The notes under the pieces: model-generated
Database searches by the model: none
The model's input: the letters and a program-made list of their open reading frames with translations, nothing else
What the model was told of the DNA's origin: nothing
In this document: piece after piece, positions 30,430 through 42,949 of the stretch
How positions within the stretch are numbered: position 1 is the first letter of the stretch
How the letters are laid out: each line of letters opens with the position of its first letter
From: Chromera velia
Lineage: Eukaryota; Sar; Chromeraceae
Direction: 5' to 3'
Length of the DNA stretch: 54,948 nt
NCBI GenBank assembly: GCA_018398765.1
Contig: JAHBMJ010004232.1
Span: forward strand, 1-54,948
Translations under genes and position numbers: made by a program

Positions 30430-31284
30430 ATGTTGCCTGGCAAGAGTCCCAAAAAAAAGTCGGGCGTTCCTGGGGTGATGTGGCACACCGCCCCGGACTT
30501 TCCCTCTTGGGTCGCATGCTGGTGGGATGGCCCGCATCGCCGTCGCAAACATTTCAGTGTGAAGGCCATGGGAGACGACCGCGCTCTTCAGGCTGCCATT
30601 TCTTTCCGAAGACAAATGGAACGCGAGGGGAAGGGAAACAGACCTCTTGATGTTTCCATAACAGGAACGAGTACGCGTCAACGAGGTACAACCTCTTTGG
30701 GCTCTGTGTCTTTCGTGGATCCCTCGAGGGAGAGTACGGGAGAGGTTCGAGGGGCAGGAGGCCAAAGGAGCCGAAAAAGGAAGGGAGACCCTGAGCTCTC
30801 TGTTCTTACGAGTGCGAGTCGCCACTCCTCTCCGCCTCGGAAAGTATCGAAGGAGCAGCAGATGGCAGAAATTCAAGATGCAAGGAAGAAGACCAGGGAA
30901 GAGAAAATGTCTCTCATGCGCACTCTCGTTTCCTCCCTTCACTCACAGCCGTCCCATCAGGTAACCTTAAAGGATATTGCAAACGGAATGTTGAAGCGAC
31001 ACCCTGATGTTCCCCGTTCGTCTTTTCCACTTCCCTTCTTTCGCACTGACCTTCTTCCTGTTGCTCTCGTGCCCGAGGTGCCCCCTACAGTTCCCCCCTT
31101 GGCGCCAGTTCCTTCGGATGTTGGCTCAGACGAGAAGGACAGAAAAAAAGGAGAGGGAGAAGACGGCACCGACGTCGACGCGCTTCCCGCGGGAGCAGAT
31201 CGCAATGAAGAAGAAGTGGTTCCAGTCCGGGAAGACAACCACGAGTCAAATGAAGACGGCCGAGTGGGAGGGGTGGGAGATTGA
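30430..31284 (+). CDS. AP2-domain (ApiAP2-like) DNA-binding protein
   Basis: The frame from ATG 30430 gives 284 residues. Residues about 11-65 form an AP2-like domain: SGVPGVMWHTAPDFPSWVAC supplies the first strands with the conserved G-V-x-W and W positions, KHFSVKAMGDD the third strand, and ALQAAISFRRQME the supporting helix. ApiAP2 proteins are the main sequence-specific transcription factors of apicomplexans and chromerids. The rest is Arg/Ser-rich then Pro-rich and acidic, with one amphipathic segment (about residues 146-193) that could be a second small domain. The start is uncertain: an upstream exon at 30244-30354 joined to 30445 is equally possible. Its target is unknown; TGCATGCA clusters upstream of other genes here are candidate sites for some AP2 protein. 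Confidence 0.7.
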   Translation: MLPGKSPKKKSGVPGVMWHTAPDFPSWVACWWDGPHRRRKHFSVKAMGDDRALQAAISFRRQMEREGKGNRPLDVSITGTSTRQRGTTSLGSVSFVDPSRESTGEVRGAGGQRSRKRKGDPELSVLTSASRHSSPPRKVSKEQQMAEIQDARKKTREEKMSLMRTLVSSLHSQPSHQVTLKDIANGMLKRHPDVPRSSFPLPFFRTDLLPVALVPEVPPTVPPLAPVPSDVGSDEKDRKKGEGEDGTDVDALPAGADRNEEEVVPVREDNHESNEDGRVGGVGD

Positions 31285-33397
31285 GAGACAACTTTCAGGC
31301 CTAGTGTCAGGCAAAGGCAGGGACTACAGGAGTCTGTAGAGCGGGGTATGCCTGCCTTGCAATACTGGCCGCCCCTTTTTATTTTAGCTATATCGCGGAA
31401 GAAACTGGAAGAACCGTTGTAGACCTTCGATCGAACTGAAGGCGCCGTTCAAGGCGGTCGCTAAAGCCTAAAGGCGGCTAAACCTATCTATATAGTTTAA
31501 AAGAGCAAATGAATATAAATCAAAATACAAACAAGTTAAACAAATATAAGTGATAAGTGATTTATTGGTACCCTAGAGCACTGGCACTGTTGCGGTTTTG
31601 TATGTCTTGTAGAGGCTGTATGTATTTCAGTATGTTATCAAAAATCTAGTCAAAGATTTTATATGTAGAAGTATTAATTGTTTTTATAATAATGTAATTA
31701 AACCTAGAATTAAATATAATTTTGGACTCGAACATCATTTATTTGATTTCGCTTCTAAAAACTAGTTCTAAAATTAACTGAAATTACGTTGTTTGATCGA
31801 TTCTTAATTCAATCATACTGAAGGCAAATTGTTTACAAAACTTTTTTTCCGTTTTTCACGGTTTTTCACACTAGTTTTAACATAGTTTTCTCTAAAGTTC
31901 TCGAGATAGTTTTTAACTATATAGCCTAGCTGGGGTTACAGTGAGGTTTTTGAAAGAAAAAATAAAACTGAATATTTGATTTTCTAAATCTACTTCAAAA
32001 TCATTGTAGATTCTGATCTGTAAATTTAAAAAATAAAGTCACTACTAGAATTGGGATCAACCTCTAACTAGGCCTCCAATTAAGACACTAGTTAGGAAAA
32101 AAAACGGACACTATAGTGAAAGCAGTTATGTTTTTATCAATAGTGAGTAGTAGTATAGTACGTGTATGTATCTAATTAATTAATATATATATTAATTAGT
32201 ATGTATAATAACTTGAAAAGAATATACGTGAACAGTAAAAGTGTTGTAAAACATTGCAAGTTTGAATTCCAAAGTGAATGCCACAATGAATATGCCCATC
32301 GGCGACAAAAAAGTTCAAACAAAAGCTGAAAACAAGTTTAAAAAGATAACAACGATTGATTAATTGATTGATTGTTTCATTGTTACAGAAAGAAAAGCAA
32401 GGTACTAGAAAAAATGCGTTTGCTGTAAGCGAATACCTCACAGGACTGTCATGACCAAAAACCTCTCGGCGGAAAACAAGCAAACCAACATGGCAAAAGG
32501 GGTTCACCAATACATCGATCCGTGTCGGCCGGACAGGATTCAGAAGATTTGAATTACTTGATTGGTTAGAATTCCTTTGAATGCATCGATACGGGGATTG
32601 GTTAGAATTTCTTTGAATGCATCAATACGCGGAAAGGCGAGAAGGATCTCTTTCCACGCACTCCCCACTGTCTTTAATTTTAAAGTTTCAAAAACCTCTG
32701 CTCAACGCCCCCTCTACTCCGCTTCCAAAGGCAGAAAGAACTCAGTGTTGCCATGCAAGCGTTGCCAGAACAAAGGTGCGGAAGCGGAGGATGGATTCGC
32801 TGTACGACAATTAATTGATGGGTGAATCTGCATGGAGTCGGATGGATTGAATTTGAAAAATTGACTTCAGTCAAATTGTTTCTAGAGAGAGATTCGCTTC
32901 TCTGTGGATTGAAAGGGGAACTCATCGAGAGAAAGCAGTCGGACTTTTTTGAGGTGTGTGTGAAGCCAGACGATTGAGAAGATTGAAACAAAAATTCGTT
33001 CCCAGCCAGAAACAAGCCTGGCACGATCCATGCATGTCCCTCATGCACATGCAAAAAGATCAACAAAAGCCCGACGGTGGGGGCGACGTTTGTCGAGAGA
33101 AAGCATTACCAAATGAACAGAGAAAGGAGTTCTTTCTGTGCAGGCTGTCTGCCTTCTTCCCCTTACGCCACTTCCACATACATCTGCCCGAAATGTTCTG
33201 TGCCTTTTTGTTTTGTTGCCTGAAGGCGGAGGATGTGTGCACCACATGGTCCTTCGTCCATCTGTGTCGCGAAGCATCCATTCATCCATCCGTCTGTCCG
33301 TTTGCTGGTCACCCAATTCCCCCCCCCCTTCCCTTCCCGTGATTAGTTTCGCTTCTTGTTACTTTGCTCCGACAGACAGACAGACTCTGCAGAGAAT
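31285..33397. other. Mostly AT-rich intergenic region
   Basis: From about 31380 to 32520 the sequence is strongly AT-rich and without open frames. From 32550 it is more balanced and holds the 36-bp tandem duplication at 32561-32632 and several short open frames that show no recognisable similarity. It contains the 3' flank of the minus-strand SR-rich gene ending at 33398. Confidence 0.55.
32561..32632. repeat. 36-bp tandem duplication
   Basis: Two copies at 32561-32596 and 32597-32632 share ATTGGTTAGAATT, then CTTTGAATGCATC, then ATACG, with about three substitutions. No gene is recognised over it. Confidence 0.85.
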
Positions 33398-35835
33398 CTA
33401 CTGATGCCCCTGCTGGCGGTGCACCTGATTGAGTTGTTGCTGCTGCATCTGCACCTGTTTCTGAGAGGCCCGGAGCTGTTGCTGGAAGTTCGCACTCAGA
33501 CGCTCCGACGTCTGCAGGCGGACCTCAGTCTCAATCACCCGAGACTGCAGGCAGGCAGGCAGGAAGGCAGACAGGGGGGAAGGGAAGCAGGGGGGGCGGC
33601 AGGCACAGGGAGATTCAACAGAGAAGACGGCACTTCACAGGGTTGACCGAGAAGGCAGAAAATATCCATAAACAGAGTCACAGAAGAAGTTCAGCATCCA
33701 GGGGCCCGCAAGGAAAGACAAGAAAAACAATAGGTGGGAGGGACATGGCACGAATGACGTTAGATGGGGATTAACTTCGGATATGGAATGATCAACCTCT
33801 GTGCGAGAAAACGTACTTTCAGCGACCGCTCTAGCTCTCGCACTCTTCCACTTTCTCGGACCCAGTGAAGCGTCAAGGCCAACACTTAGGTTCACACCCA
33901 CAGTCATGCACGTACTGCTTGCCCTCTCTTAGCAGAACTGATGTATAGGTAGATACGAGTACGAGTTTGTGTTACACTGACCTCGAGGTCATCTCTCGCT
34001 TCCTTTGCCTCTGCCGCTTCTCTTCGGAGCCTCCTCGCGGTCTCTCTCTCTCTTCCGAGGAGTGTCTCAAGCTCAGAAAGCCGAAGCTGCAGCTGCAGAC
34101 GCCCCACCTCCCATCCCCCACTGGCACCACCCGAGGAAGGCAGCGCTGTGCTCACGCCTCCATTTGCTCCTTGATGAAGCGTTGCGTCCAACACAGAAGG
34201 CAAAGGAGACACAAGAGGCGGAGCCGTATTGAGCACAGAGACGGAAGAGGAGGAAAGGGAGGCTTGCCCCAGGCCGAGACCGAAGCCTGCGGATGCAGGA
34301 AGAGGTGGACCCGAAAAGCGGGTGTTTGCAGGCGATTCTAGAGAATAAAGACCCGCAACTCTCTCGGCTCCTGTGCTTCCAAAAGCAGAGAATGCTGGAG
34401 AAGAGCCAGACACAGACAGACACAGAGACCCTACCCCCGTTCGCGCTCCTGCTAGTGCTCGAACGCTTCGAATTCCAATCCCTGCTTGTAGAGACCCTGC
34501 CCCGCTTACTTCTTTCTGCTGTTCGAGGCAAATTCGTTTTGCTTGGGGGGATGCGGCGCCTGTCGCTTGGGGGAGTTCGGAGGGGAGGGTGTGTGAGTCT
34601 TGGGGGGGAAGTGAGACAGAATGAGACGGTTTCCAATCACTTCCTTCCTCTGCAATGCGAGGGACTTCCGACCCTGTCACAGTGCTGTGGTGTACCAGAC
34701 CTCGGGGGGCCTGAGAGGGTGCGCTATGGGATTGTGCGTCCATTGGAAGCACTGGAAGAGAAGCCTGGCGGGGGTCCGTTGGTTGCATGGCAGGCGTGCC
34801 AGTGCTCCCTCCTACTTCTGATGTCATAGCAGAGACATCAAGTGAAGAGACACCCGAAGGGGTTTTTGAAGTCTCTGCTGTCACACCACCGGCATCATAC
34901 ACCGTCCCGACTCGGGGCGGGGGGACGGCAAGAGGATTGACGGAAGTCTGGGCGCTTGGATGAGAGAGAGGGGGGGGGGAAAGAATTCCAGGGGAAGAGG
35001 CAGCCATTGAATGGTTGTCAGAGACTCTCATGTCAACGTCGGTGGATGGGTCTTCTTCAATGCCGTTTGCGTTTGTGCTTCTGGCCGTGTGATTCAGTGC
35101 CTGTTTCTTCTCCTCGGGGGGGCAGGGACTACTGCAGGAAAGATCGACACTGCGAGAAACTGGGAGGCGCTCTCCCTCAGGAATGAGTGGGGGACTCCCG
35201 TTGACGTCCAACGGACAGGAGGAAAGAAGGGCAGAGGAAGCCTGAGGGGACAGTTTCCTTTCTAGAGACTCCCCTTCTCCCTTCCCTTTCGTTGCTTCAG
35301 ATTCCAGGTCAGAGGCTGGATTCAGATGGGCGGGAGAAAAATGGTCAGAAGCAGAGGTCTCGATCGACTCCTTTCGACCACCAGAAAAGGAAGCAGGGGA
35401 GTCTGCAAGAGCAGAGGAGGATTCGTGCGCTTTTCCTGACGATACATCGGAAGTTTTCCTAAGAACAAAACTTGAGTTTGTTTTCTCTTTCTGTCTGGGG
35501 GTGGAGGATGAAGAGCTGGAGGACATTGGCGGTCGACTGGGACTTGCGTATCTACGGGGGGGAGAGCATGAGGAGAGAGCTCTACTTGAGCGTGAAAATC
35601 TGAATGAAGAGGGAGAGGAATCTCTAGAGCTCCATCTTTTTCTAGAGCGAGACCTGGACCTAGATCGGGATCTGGACCTTTGCTGGGATGGGTGTTGGCT
35701 CTTTCCTTTTCCCTTTTCTTCTGCTCTCTCTCTGAGGTCCGGTAACGATTTCAGGGCGCTGCCTCCTTTTCTGTCGACGCAACGGGCTCTGCAGTCACTC
35801 ACGCATTTGAAGTGGAGAATGTTAGGAGACGACAT
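33398..35835 (-). CDS. SR-rich protein with C-terminal coiled coil, two exons
   Basis: Exons 33982-35835 and 33398-33544 join in phase 0 (GAG before GTCAGT; TGCAG before TCTCGG) to give 666 residues. The N-terminal part has an RS run (about residues 53-66) followed by Ser/Arg- and Ser/Pro-rich sequence; the middle is low-complexity Ser/Pro/Gly. The end is a long predicted coiled coil that crosses the splice junction (ETARRLRREAAEAKEARDDL into SRVIETEVRLQTSERL) and finishes in a Gln-rich stretch. RS runs are typical of splicing factors and their partners, but no RRM or other RNA-binding domain is seen. The start could be wrong: a GTGAGTGACTGCAG sequence at about residue 16 could be a 3' splice site. 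It lies only 143 bp downstream of the stop of the next minus-strand gene. Confidence 0.6.
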
Positions 35836-35978
35836 CAGCAAAGCGCGAAACCACAAACACAAACAAATGATGAATTCTTTCGATCGAAGGTAAAAAAAAA
35901 AACAGAAAAGAAAAGAAAAGAAAAGAAGAGACAGACGGACCAATTGGATGCAAAAAAAAGAACAAGGTCAGCGACGCC

Positions 35979-38900
35979 TCAGCGAGGTAGTGGACAGAGC
36001 TGAAGGAGAGAATAGAAGGGATATCTGAAAATTATGACCAAGTGAAGTCCTTCCCCTGCTGCTGACTTTTTCCGTAAAGGCACAAACTTGAGAAATGGCC
36101 TCGCGTTATCCTGCTCGCACTGCTTCAGAGTTCGTTTATCGAGAAGGGGCACGCTGCGAAGTTTGAGAAGAAGAAGGCGGTCCTCTGCAGAATCTGTCAC
36201 AAGAGTCGCGTACCTTTTTCCTGCAGCCAGTCAGCGAGCAAGATCAGAGGAGAAGTAAAGAATGGTGAAAGAGAAAAGGAAGGAGCAACGAATGAAAGGA
36301 GGGATGAAGAAACGAAGAGCGGATGGAGGAAGAAGGAAAGACTCCGAAGCAAAAAGGAAAGGGTGGAAGACGAAATGAAGAATCAAGGAAAGGAAGGAAA
36401 CACGAAGGGAAGAGACAGAGGAAGGAACAAAGGAAGAAAGAATGAGACGCAAAGGGAGGGAACGAACGAACGAACGAAGAAAGGAGAGAAGGAAGAAGAG
36501 AAAGAGAGAAGGGATCCCACCTGGTTCTGTTCTGACGAGTCGAATTACAGGCACAGAGTCTCTCATTTCTCTGCTGCCCTCCCTTTCGGCAACGAGGTCC
36601 TCCAAAGCTTTCAGGTAATCCCTCAGATAATTCAACAGGTCGTTCTCTGTCCTGAAACCGGATGTTCAGATATACACACGCACATCTACATGCAAAAACG
36701 TGTAAGCTAACTCATCTGCCGACATACGTGTCCTCGGGGGTGTCGACGTATTGACAAATCGCTGTCTGTATTCTCAATAATCCGCACGAATCACTTTCAG
36801 ACCTCGATGGTATTCCCCTTTCTGCTGTGGTATCTTGGTCTCCTCTCTTTACTATCCACCCTTTCTCCCGCCTCTTGCTTCTCTGCATGCTGATTTGTGT
36901 GTTAGATGATCCCTTGGCTGGTTGGAAACAACCAAAAAGCAGACGGACAAATCTATTGACCGCATTTTCTGTGAAAACCTCATCTGAGCCAACGATTTTC
37001 TCCCCCCAAACCGACTTACCATTTGACGGGCTTGTTCACAAGGGTGAGACCCAGTTCCGTTCTCTCCCGGGTAGTCAGGTCTTCCCACCCGCACCTCTGG
37101 GGGAAGTAGACGGGTCCTCTCTCGCACCTTTTCTCTGCATTTCGTATGTCGATCCATCCCCTCTGTTACTGTTCTGTGTAAATGCATGAGTGCACGTGCG
37201 TTCCTGTGTGGGGGTGGGGTGGNAGAGAGAAAGAGAGAAAGAGAGAAAGAGAGAGAAACGGGGGGATGGAGGAAAAAAGCGTGACGAAGAAACAAACGAA
37301 GCAGAAGGAAGAAGGAGGAGTCAATGTGGGATGAATTCATTACGGACTCTAACACACTACTTCCGTTGATTTTTTCCAGAACTGCAAGAAAAAGAGATCG
37401 ACTCTACCGATTCACTAGCTCCTCAGCTTTGGTGTGTTTTTTTTGGGTTGCAAAGGGTGGGTTGATTGAGGATTTCTCCTTCCCTCAGGAATCCTAAGAG
37501 TGATATTTGACAGTGAAGAACCGATCCCAACAATCAGTTTTCTTCTCGAAAGAAATCTCTTTCAGCCAGGAAGGCCAGAGTTGAAAGACATACAAGATAG
37601 AGAAATTGAAATCCTATGCTTCCCACCTGCTTCACGCACTGGCGCATCCGGTGTGGGTGTGTAGAGAGGCATTCGCCTGCATGCACATAGTCAGTCGCAA
37701 ATCATCGTGCACATATCTGTGGGGGGATGAAACACAGAGATAAACCAGAAAGGTTTAGAGTAATACAGAAGAGGATCACGCTGTCTCAGAAAGGACATGA
37801 GACAGATGAGTCCCTCGACAAAGCACCGTCAGGGGGGGACACGAGAGGGAGAGGCTGCGAGTACCCAGGACAAGCGTCCATCTGACACGAAGACGAAAGA
37901 GAAAATTATGTTCAGTGTTGTCGTCATAATGACGCGCTTCATGTCTAGGAGCTTCACATGCCAAATTCTGTCAATGAGTCTTCCAGGAGTTGTTGCGAGG
38001 TCAAAACAGCCCCCCCTCCGAACTCATGTAACACCTCATTGTCCTCTACGTACAGACACGCGGCCATCTGCTGACTCAACTTACCTCAGTTCCTCTGGGT
38101 CTTGCTGCTGTTTTTGATCTGTCATTCCCAGAGGGGAGATCGCCATGCCGAAGGGTAGTTCCACTCGCTCACGACCGCCCCCGATGGCCAGCAGAATGTC
38201 TCGCGACCGACGATCATGACAGATGATCACGCCCTGCAGTGAACAACAGCAAAACAGAGGGAGAACAATACGGTCGGACAAGAAAACAGTTCTGTTTTTG
38301 TTGGTCTATGGTAGAACTCACCAGACACGAGAAACATGCGTCTTCATTTAGAGACAAAACCTCAACCAAAGGGAACACAAGAGTGAGGTAACGCGAGTTG
38401 ACAGTTCAAAAATCCCTAAAAAGACACGTCTGGAAATTAATTACCAGGCAGAGTGCCAGGTCAACCTATCGAGTCCAAAGGCTGATCGAAAGAAAGGCAG
38501 CACAAACGTTCTGACAAGACATCACAAAGAGTTTTCTTCGCTTCAAGTCAGAAACTCCATTTTGTAAGAGATCGAGAGGAAGAAACAGATCCAGAGGGAT
38601 AGAAATGAAGGACAAACACGTACAGTAGAATACTCCAATGAACAAAGAGGATGCACATGCAAACAAACAAAATAGGCTCGGGGCCATGCAGCCTTCCTTC
38701 CAACTGAATGATCCTCCATCAGGTTGATATCCGAGCCCCGGCCGGATTCAACGAAAGGTAAAAAGGAGAGGTCTAATCGAAGGAAAAAAGAAATCTAGGA
38801 AGAAAGGAATCTAGAAAGAAAGGAAGGAAGAAAGGAAGGAAGGAAAGAAGGAAGGAAAGAAGGAAGAAAGAAAGGAAGGAAGGAAGGAAGGACCTTCGTT

Positions 38901-39234
38901 GGGTCTCCTTGCATATCCTTCTCGAGACCCTCGATGATTGGTTTTTCTGCCAACTGTCCTTCCAGTATAGCCAACTCTAAGGTCTCGTCAACTTCTGTGC
39001 GGAGCTGCTTTATGCTCCTGCATGCATACATGCTTGCATGTGGATAATCGCACGCGCACGCACACATACACATAATCAAGCACATTGTAATTCACATTCA
39101 AACCGTCACTCCAGTTTGTCGCTGTTTGCTGCTTTTTACACGCGACCCAAGCTCTAGCACAGAATAGACGCAAGGACATAGGCACATCACAGGCTCTGAT
39201 GGAATGAGATGTCAATGCAGAGAGAGGCAAAGAA

Positions 39235-39269
<35 letters not shown>

Positions 39270-42200
39270 AATAGAGCCAAGCCAGCAGAAAGAGGACAGC
39301 TAACTCCTCGTCTCCGCCTGCCCTCTTCCCCGTGACGGAAGGCAACGCTTCGATCGTGTACGTTCCCTTCTCAACTACGCAATAAATGTTCTGTTAGCTT
39401 GGTGTCTCACTGAATCAAATTGCCTCAGATTGACCCATCAGACTCTTTATATAAGACAACACTTTCTTTCCGTCATTCCTGATGCCTCACAGATTAATCG
39501 CCTCTTTGGCTGACATGTCTTCTGGTTTCTTCGTAACAGCCAGGCATAGTTTCCGTGTGTCGCTAGGCTCTGACTCCCTCAGAGAGAACCATAGGGGCCA
39601 CAGGGGGGCATGGTTGTAGTCTGCAATCAGGCCAGTGAGTGAGAGGAAAGGCAGAAGTGGAGGGAGACGAAGGACGTGTAATTTAAAGAGACGGCACAAA
39701 TGAAAAACACATAACGCCATGCAACGACCAGCTGGACTCTCTCACACTTGAGCATCGTGTATGTAGAAGGCAACAGTTGCGTCGATTCCACGAACCCAAT
39801 TTGTACGCACAAGGCAGTTTCTCTTGTCGTGTGTTTAAAGAGTTGGAACGCGCGGGGGAAAGAAGGAATGCGAGTGGCATTCCAACAACAATCATGTAGC
39901 ACCAGACACCTCTCCTTCTTATACATGATGCAGAGGAAGTAGACACAACCAGCACTCCCGAATAAAATGGCTGAGAAAGGGTAATCGAGCTCATGTGACT
40001 GGAAGGGGCGTACAGCAAAAGAGAAAAGTGAGCAAAAGAGTGAGCGACAGGAAGACAAAAGAATTTGCATCCATCCACGCCAGTTTTGCTCCTTCAATCC
40101 CACGACAGAAAAAACAGTCAGCCAAACGAACAAAACAGAAGGCAGGAAGGAAAGAAGCAAAGAAGGAAGGAAGCATGGAAGGATAAAGAAGAAAAAACTT
40201 ACAGAGGTCTGAGTCCTCCTGCTCCAGACTATCCGGTGGGAACCCGTAAGTCTGAGTACCCAAATCCTTCTGTAGGTTTTTCATCTGGTCTTCCAACAAA
40301 TCCCCGTCTCCTCCTGTCCCTTCTCCCTTCCATCCACGTTCCGAATCCTTCAAATCGTTTTCGCTCTTTCTTTTTGTTTTGGTTTTTCGGTCATCTTCAT
40401 CATCAAAGTCAAGGATATAGCGCTCAAGAGATGTGTCTCTTGGTGGGCGCCCCTCCTCTGTCTCCCTCTCTCCATTTTCTTTTCTGCCGATCAACCCAGC
40501 CCCCGGAAATGCCTTTGCGAGCTGTTGGTCTGCAAGTGAAGACTGTTTCTGTCGAGACAAAGAACCCCCCTCCTCCGTCGCCCCACCCGCAGTGAGAGGA
40601 AGAGGAAGCAATGAGGCTCTCCAGGGAGAAAAAAGAACAAACGTCCGTCTACCATTGAACGCATTTGTCTTTGCAGACTCTCCACTCAAATACAAAACCC
40701 TCGTCCTCAAGAGCGCGTCTCTACTCTTCCTGTCTTTGCACGCAATTACTCGAGAGTGACGGTCCACCAGACTCCCTCAGGAAGGGGGGGAGGGGCAGGG
40801 GAAGCAGGCCAGAATCTGAAGGGTCCCGCCAGACTTGTCCTCTTCGTGGAAGAGCCCATTGAGGCCGTTCGCGCTGAACTGGTCGTGCACAAATTCACAC
40901 AACCCCGCATCATCCCTGCAAGCCGAGAGAGAAAGACAGAACCGAGTTCGTTTCCTTCTCTCTTTGCGCCTCCGTCTCGGCTTTTTTATTGACACCGCCT
41001 TCATGCATATTTTGATCCGTGAATATACTCATAGCCCAACCAAAAGAATCTCTCCCAAAGGGAACAGGTCCATTCCATACGATTCATTCATTTACGACTG
41101 CTGTCAAACACGCTGCCTCCCGCTCCGGAAGCTAGGGAAAAAAAAACTTTGTAAATTTGAGACCTCAACAGAGACCCCCTCCCTCCCAGGCAGAAAGAAA
41201 AACAGACCGACAGCTAGGCAGATGGACAAATGAAGAGAGAATGAGGACAACAAAGAGTCTCGATCGTTGAGATCAACCGACCAGTCAGTTGGGACGTTGG
41301 AAGCAATCACGCAGAGGCTTTGTCTCTCTTCGGGCGAAGTCTCAACGAGAGACGCGATCCGACCTTTCTCGTTCCCTTTCCACTCGACTGCTTTCTCTGC
41401 ACCCACACCAGAACAAAACAAAACAAAGGGAGAGAGAGAATCAATATATCCAGATTCACTCAAGAAAGCGTTACAAGTGGAGAAGAGGGGGGGGAGCAGG
41501 CACGACAGAAAGATGAAGAGACATAGACGGAACAAAACAAAGAAAAGAAGGAAGGAAGGAAGAAAGCAAGAAAGAAAGAAACAAGGAAACAAAAAAAGAC
41601 AGACAGAAAGGAACAAAAAAATGAAGGAATGAAGGAGAGAAGCGCTTTTGAGGACAGGCGACGAGACAGAATGGAAGGAAGTGCAATGACCCCAAAGAGG
41701 ATCGACAAAGGATCGACGAGCTACACTTCGATCGATGTCTTCCTTCCTTCCTTCTCCCTCTTCTGGCTTATCATGCAACAAACAATTGCCCCCTAACCAC
41801 CATGCACTCTCTCTGACCCCTAGTGGTTGTCAGACCGTCGCCCCCGGTGCCCTTCAGCTGTAGGCTTTCTTCGGCCCTGCAGGCAGTCAGACGATTGATT
41901 CGCTAATTTGCAGGGAGGGAACCTGGCAATGAAAAACAAAGACTCAGAAAACAGGGAGGGTTCGAACGAAGGAGCGAACGACTGAGAGGAGTCAATTTTC
42001 GAAATCAAATTGGAAGCTATTAGTAGGGATCTGAAGCAAAAAGTAGAAAAGACTTTAGTTGGGGAAGAGGAAAAACACGAAAGCAACAGACACCAAGAGC
42101 CAAAGTGCCACGACAAAAGACTGGTGCTCAGCGTGGAAGTAAATCACCACCCCTCAAAAAGCAAATGCAGCCCAAACAGAAGCATCTGAGAATACAGGTG

Positions 42201-42949
42201 GACAGGCAGATCGGGCAAGGGCGGGACTGACTGTATCATCACAGACGCCCTGTCGCATTCTGGTGCAGGGAACGCGGTCGAGGTTGCCATGGCTTTGGGT
42301 TCCACGAAACCTGCAGAGGATGAGGAAGTTGCGGAGGACGAAAGACCCTCTTCTCCGTTGTTTTGTTTCATCTTGAGAAGCTGCGGGGGAATTTTAAAGG
42401 TCCCAGCTGCCATGAGAGTCTTTCTGGACAACTGGTCGTGGCACGCAACGACCACAGGGCAAGACCGCTGCGCGTTTGCCAACGGAGCCGACGAGACACA
42501 TTGCTTCTGCAGATTTTGAGGTTCGAGGCGCTCTACTGTTTCGATTGCAGGAGGAGGCAGGCCCTCCTGTACCACCAATTCGTAAAAATGGGTCTTCAGG
42601 GCGGCGCTGAATTGCGAGAGAGACCTGCAAATAAAAAATGGAGAAATGATAACGGAACCCATTCTGGTCACCAAATGAATGTATATAGGTGCACTTCTCT
42701 CCCTCTACATTCAGGATTGAGGAGAGATTTCAAAGCCGGTCGCAAAAGTGGTACAATTCTGCTCTGCGTCCATACATGTGAAGCAGAGAAGCGACGGTGA
42801 CAATCCTCAATTGTCGTAGCTGCATGCACTTACCATTCGGGTAGGATTCCGTCGTACTGGACACAAAGGCGATTCCTGAGCGTCTGGTTAGTGCACTGGC
42901 TGGGCGAAATTCCTAGAGGCCAACGGAGAACGTCCAGATCCAGCTTCAT
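35979..42949 (-). CDS. Uncharacterised 767-residue protein, thirteen exons, triplicated C-[HK]-D-x2-S-R motif
   Basis: Exons, in gene order: 42834-42949, 42232-42624, 41818-41876, 41252-41396, 40835-40915, 40203-40771, 39491-39620, 38894-39017, 38085-38233, 37627-37676, 37020-37134, 36521-36651, 35979-36220. All phases agree, and the total of 2,304 nt is a whole number of codons, which supports the model. Several sites are strong (GTAAGT at exons 1, 6, 9 and 11; CAG acceptors). A motif recurs at residues 96-109 (VVVACHDQLSRKTL), 273-286 (VIACKDRKSRDALL) and 541-553 (VIICHDRRSRDIL). There is an acidic, Lys-rich linker in exon 6, and the C-terminal third looks globular (NYLRDYLKALEDLVAE, then RYATLVTDSAEDRLLLLKL). 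I could not assign a family, location or activity. The junctions at 41252 and 40771 use weak sites. Confidence 0.65.
38790..38893. repeat. (GGAA)n microsatellite in intron
   Basis: GGAA and GAAA units fill the start of the intron just after the exon ending at 38894. On the sense (minus) strand this is TTCC/TTTC, so the pyrimidine strand is again the transcript. Confidence 0.9.
39238..39268. repeat. (GA)n microsatellite in intron
   Basis: About 15 GA units lie in the intron between the exons at 39017 and 39491 of the minus-strand gene. They read as CT on the sense strand. Confidence 0.9.
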
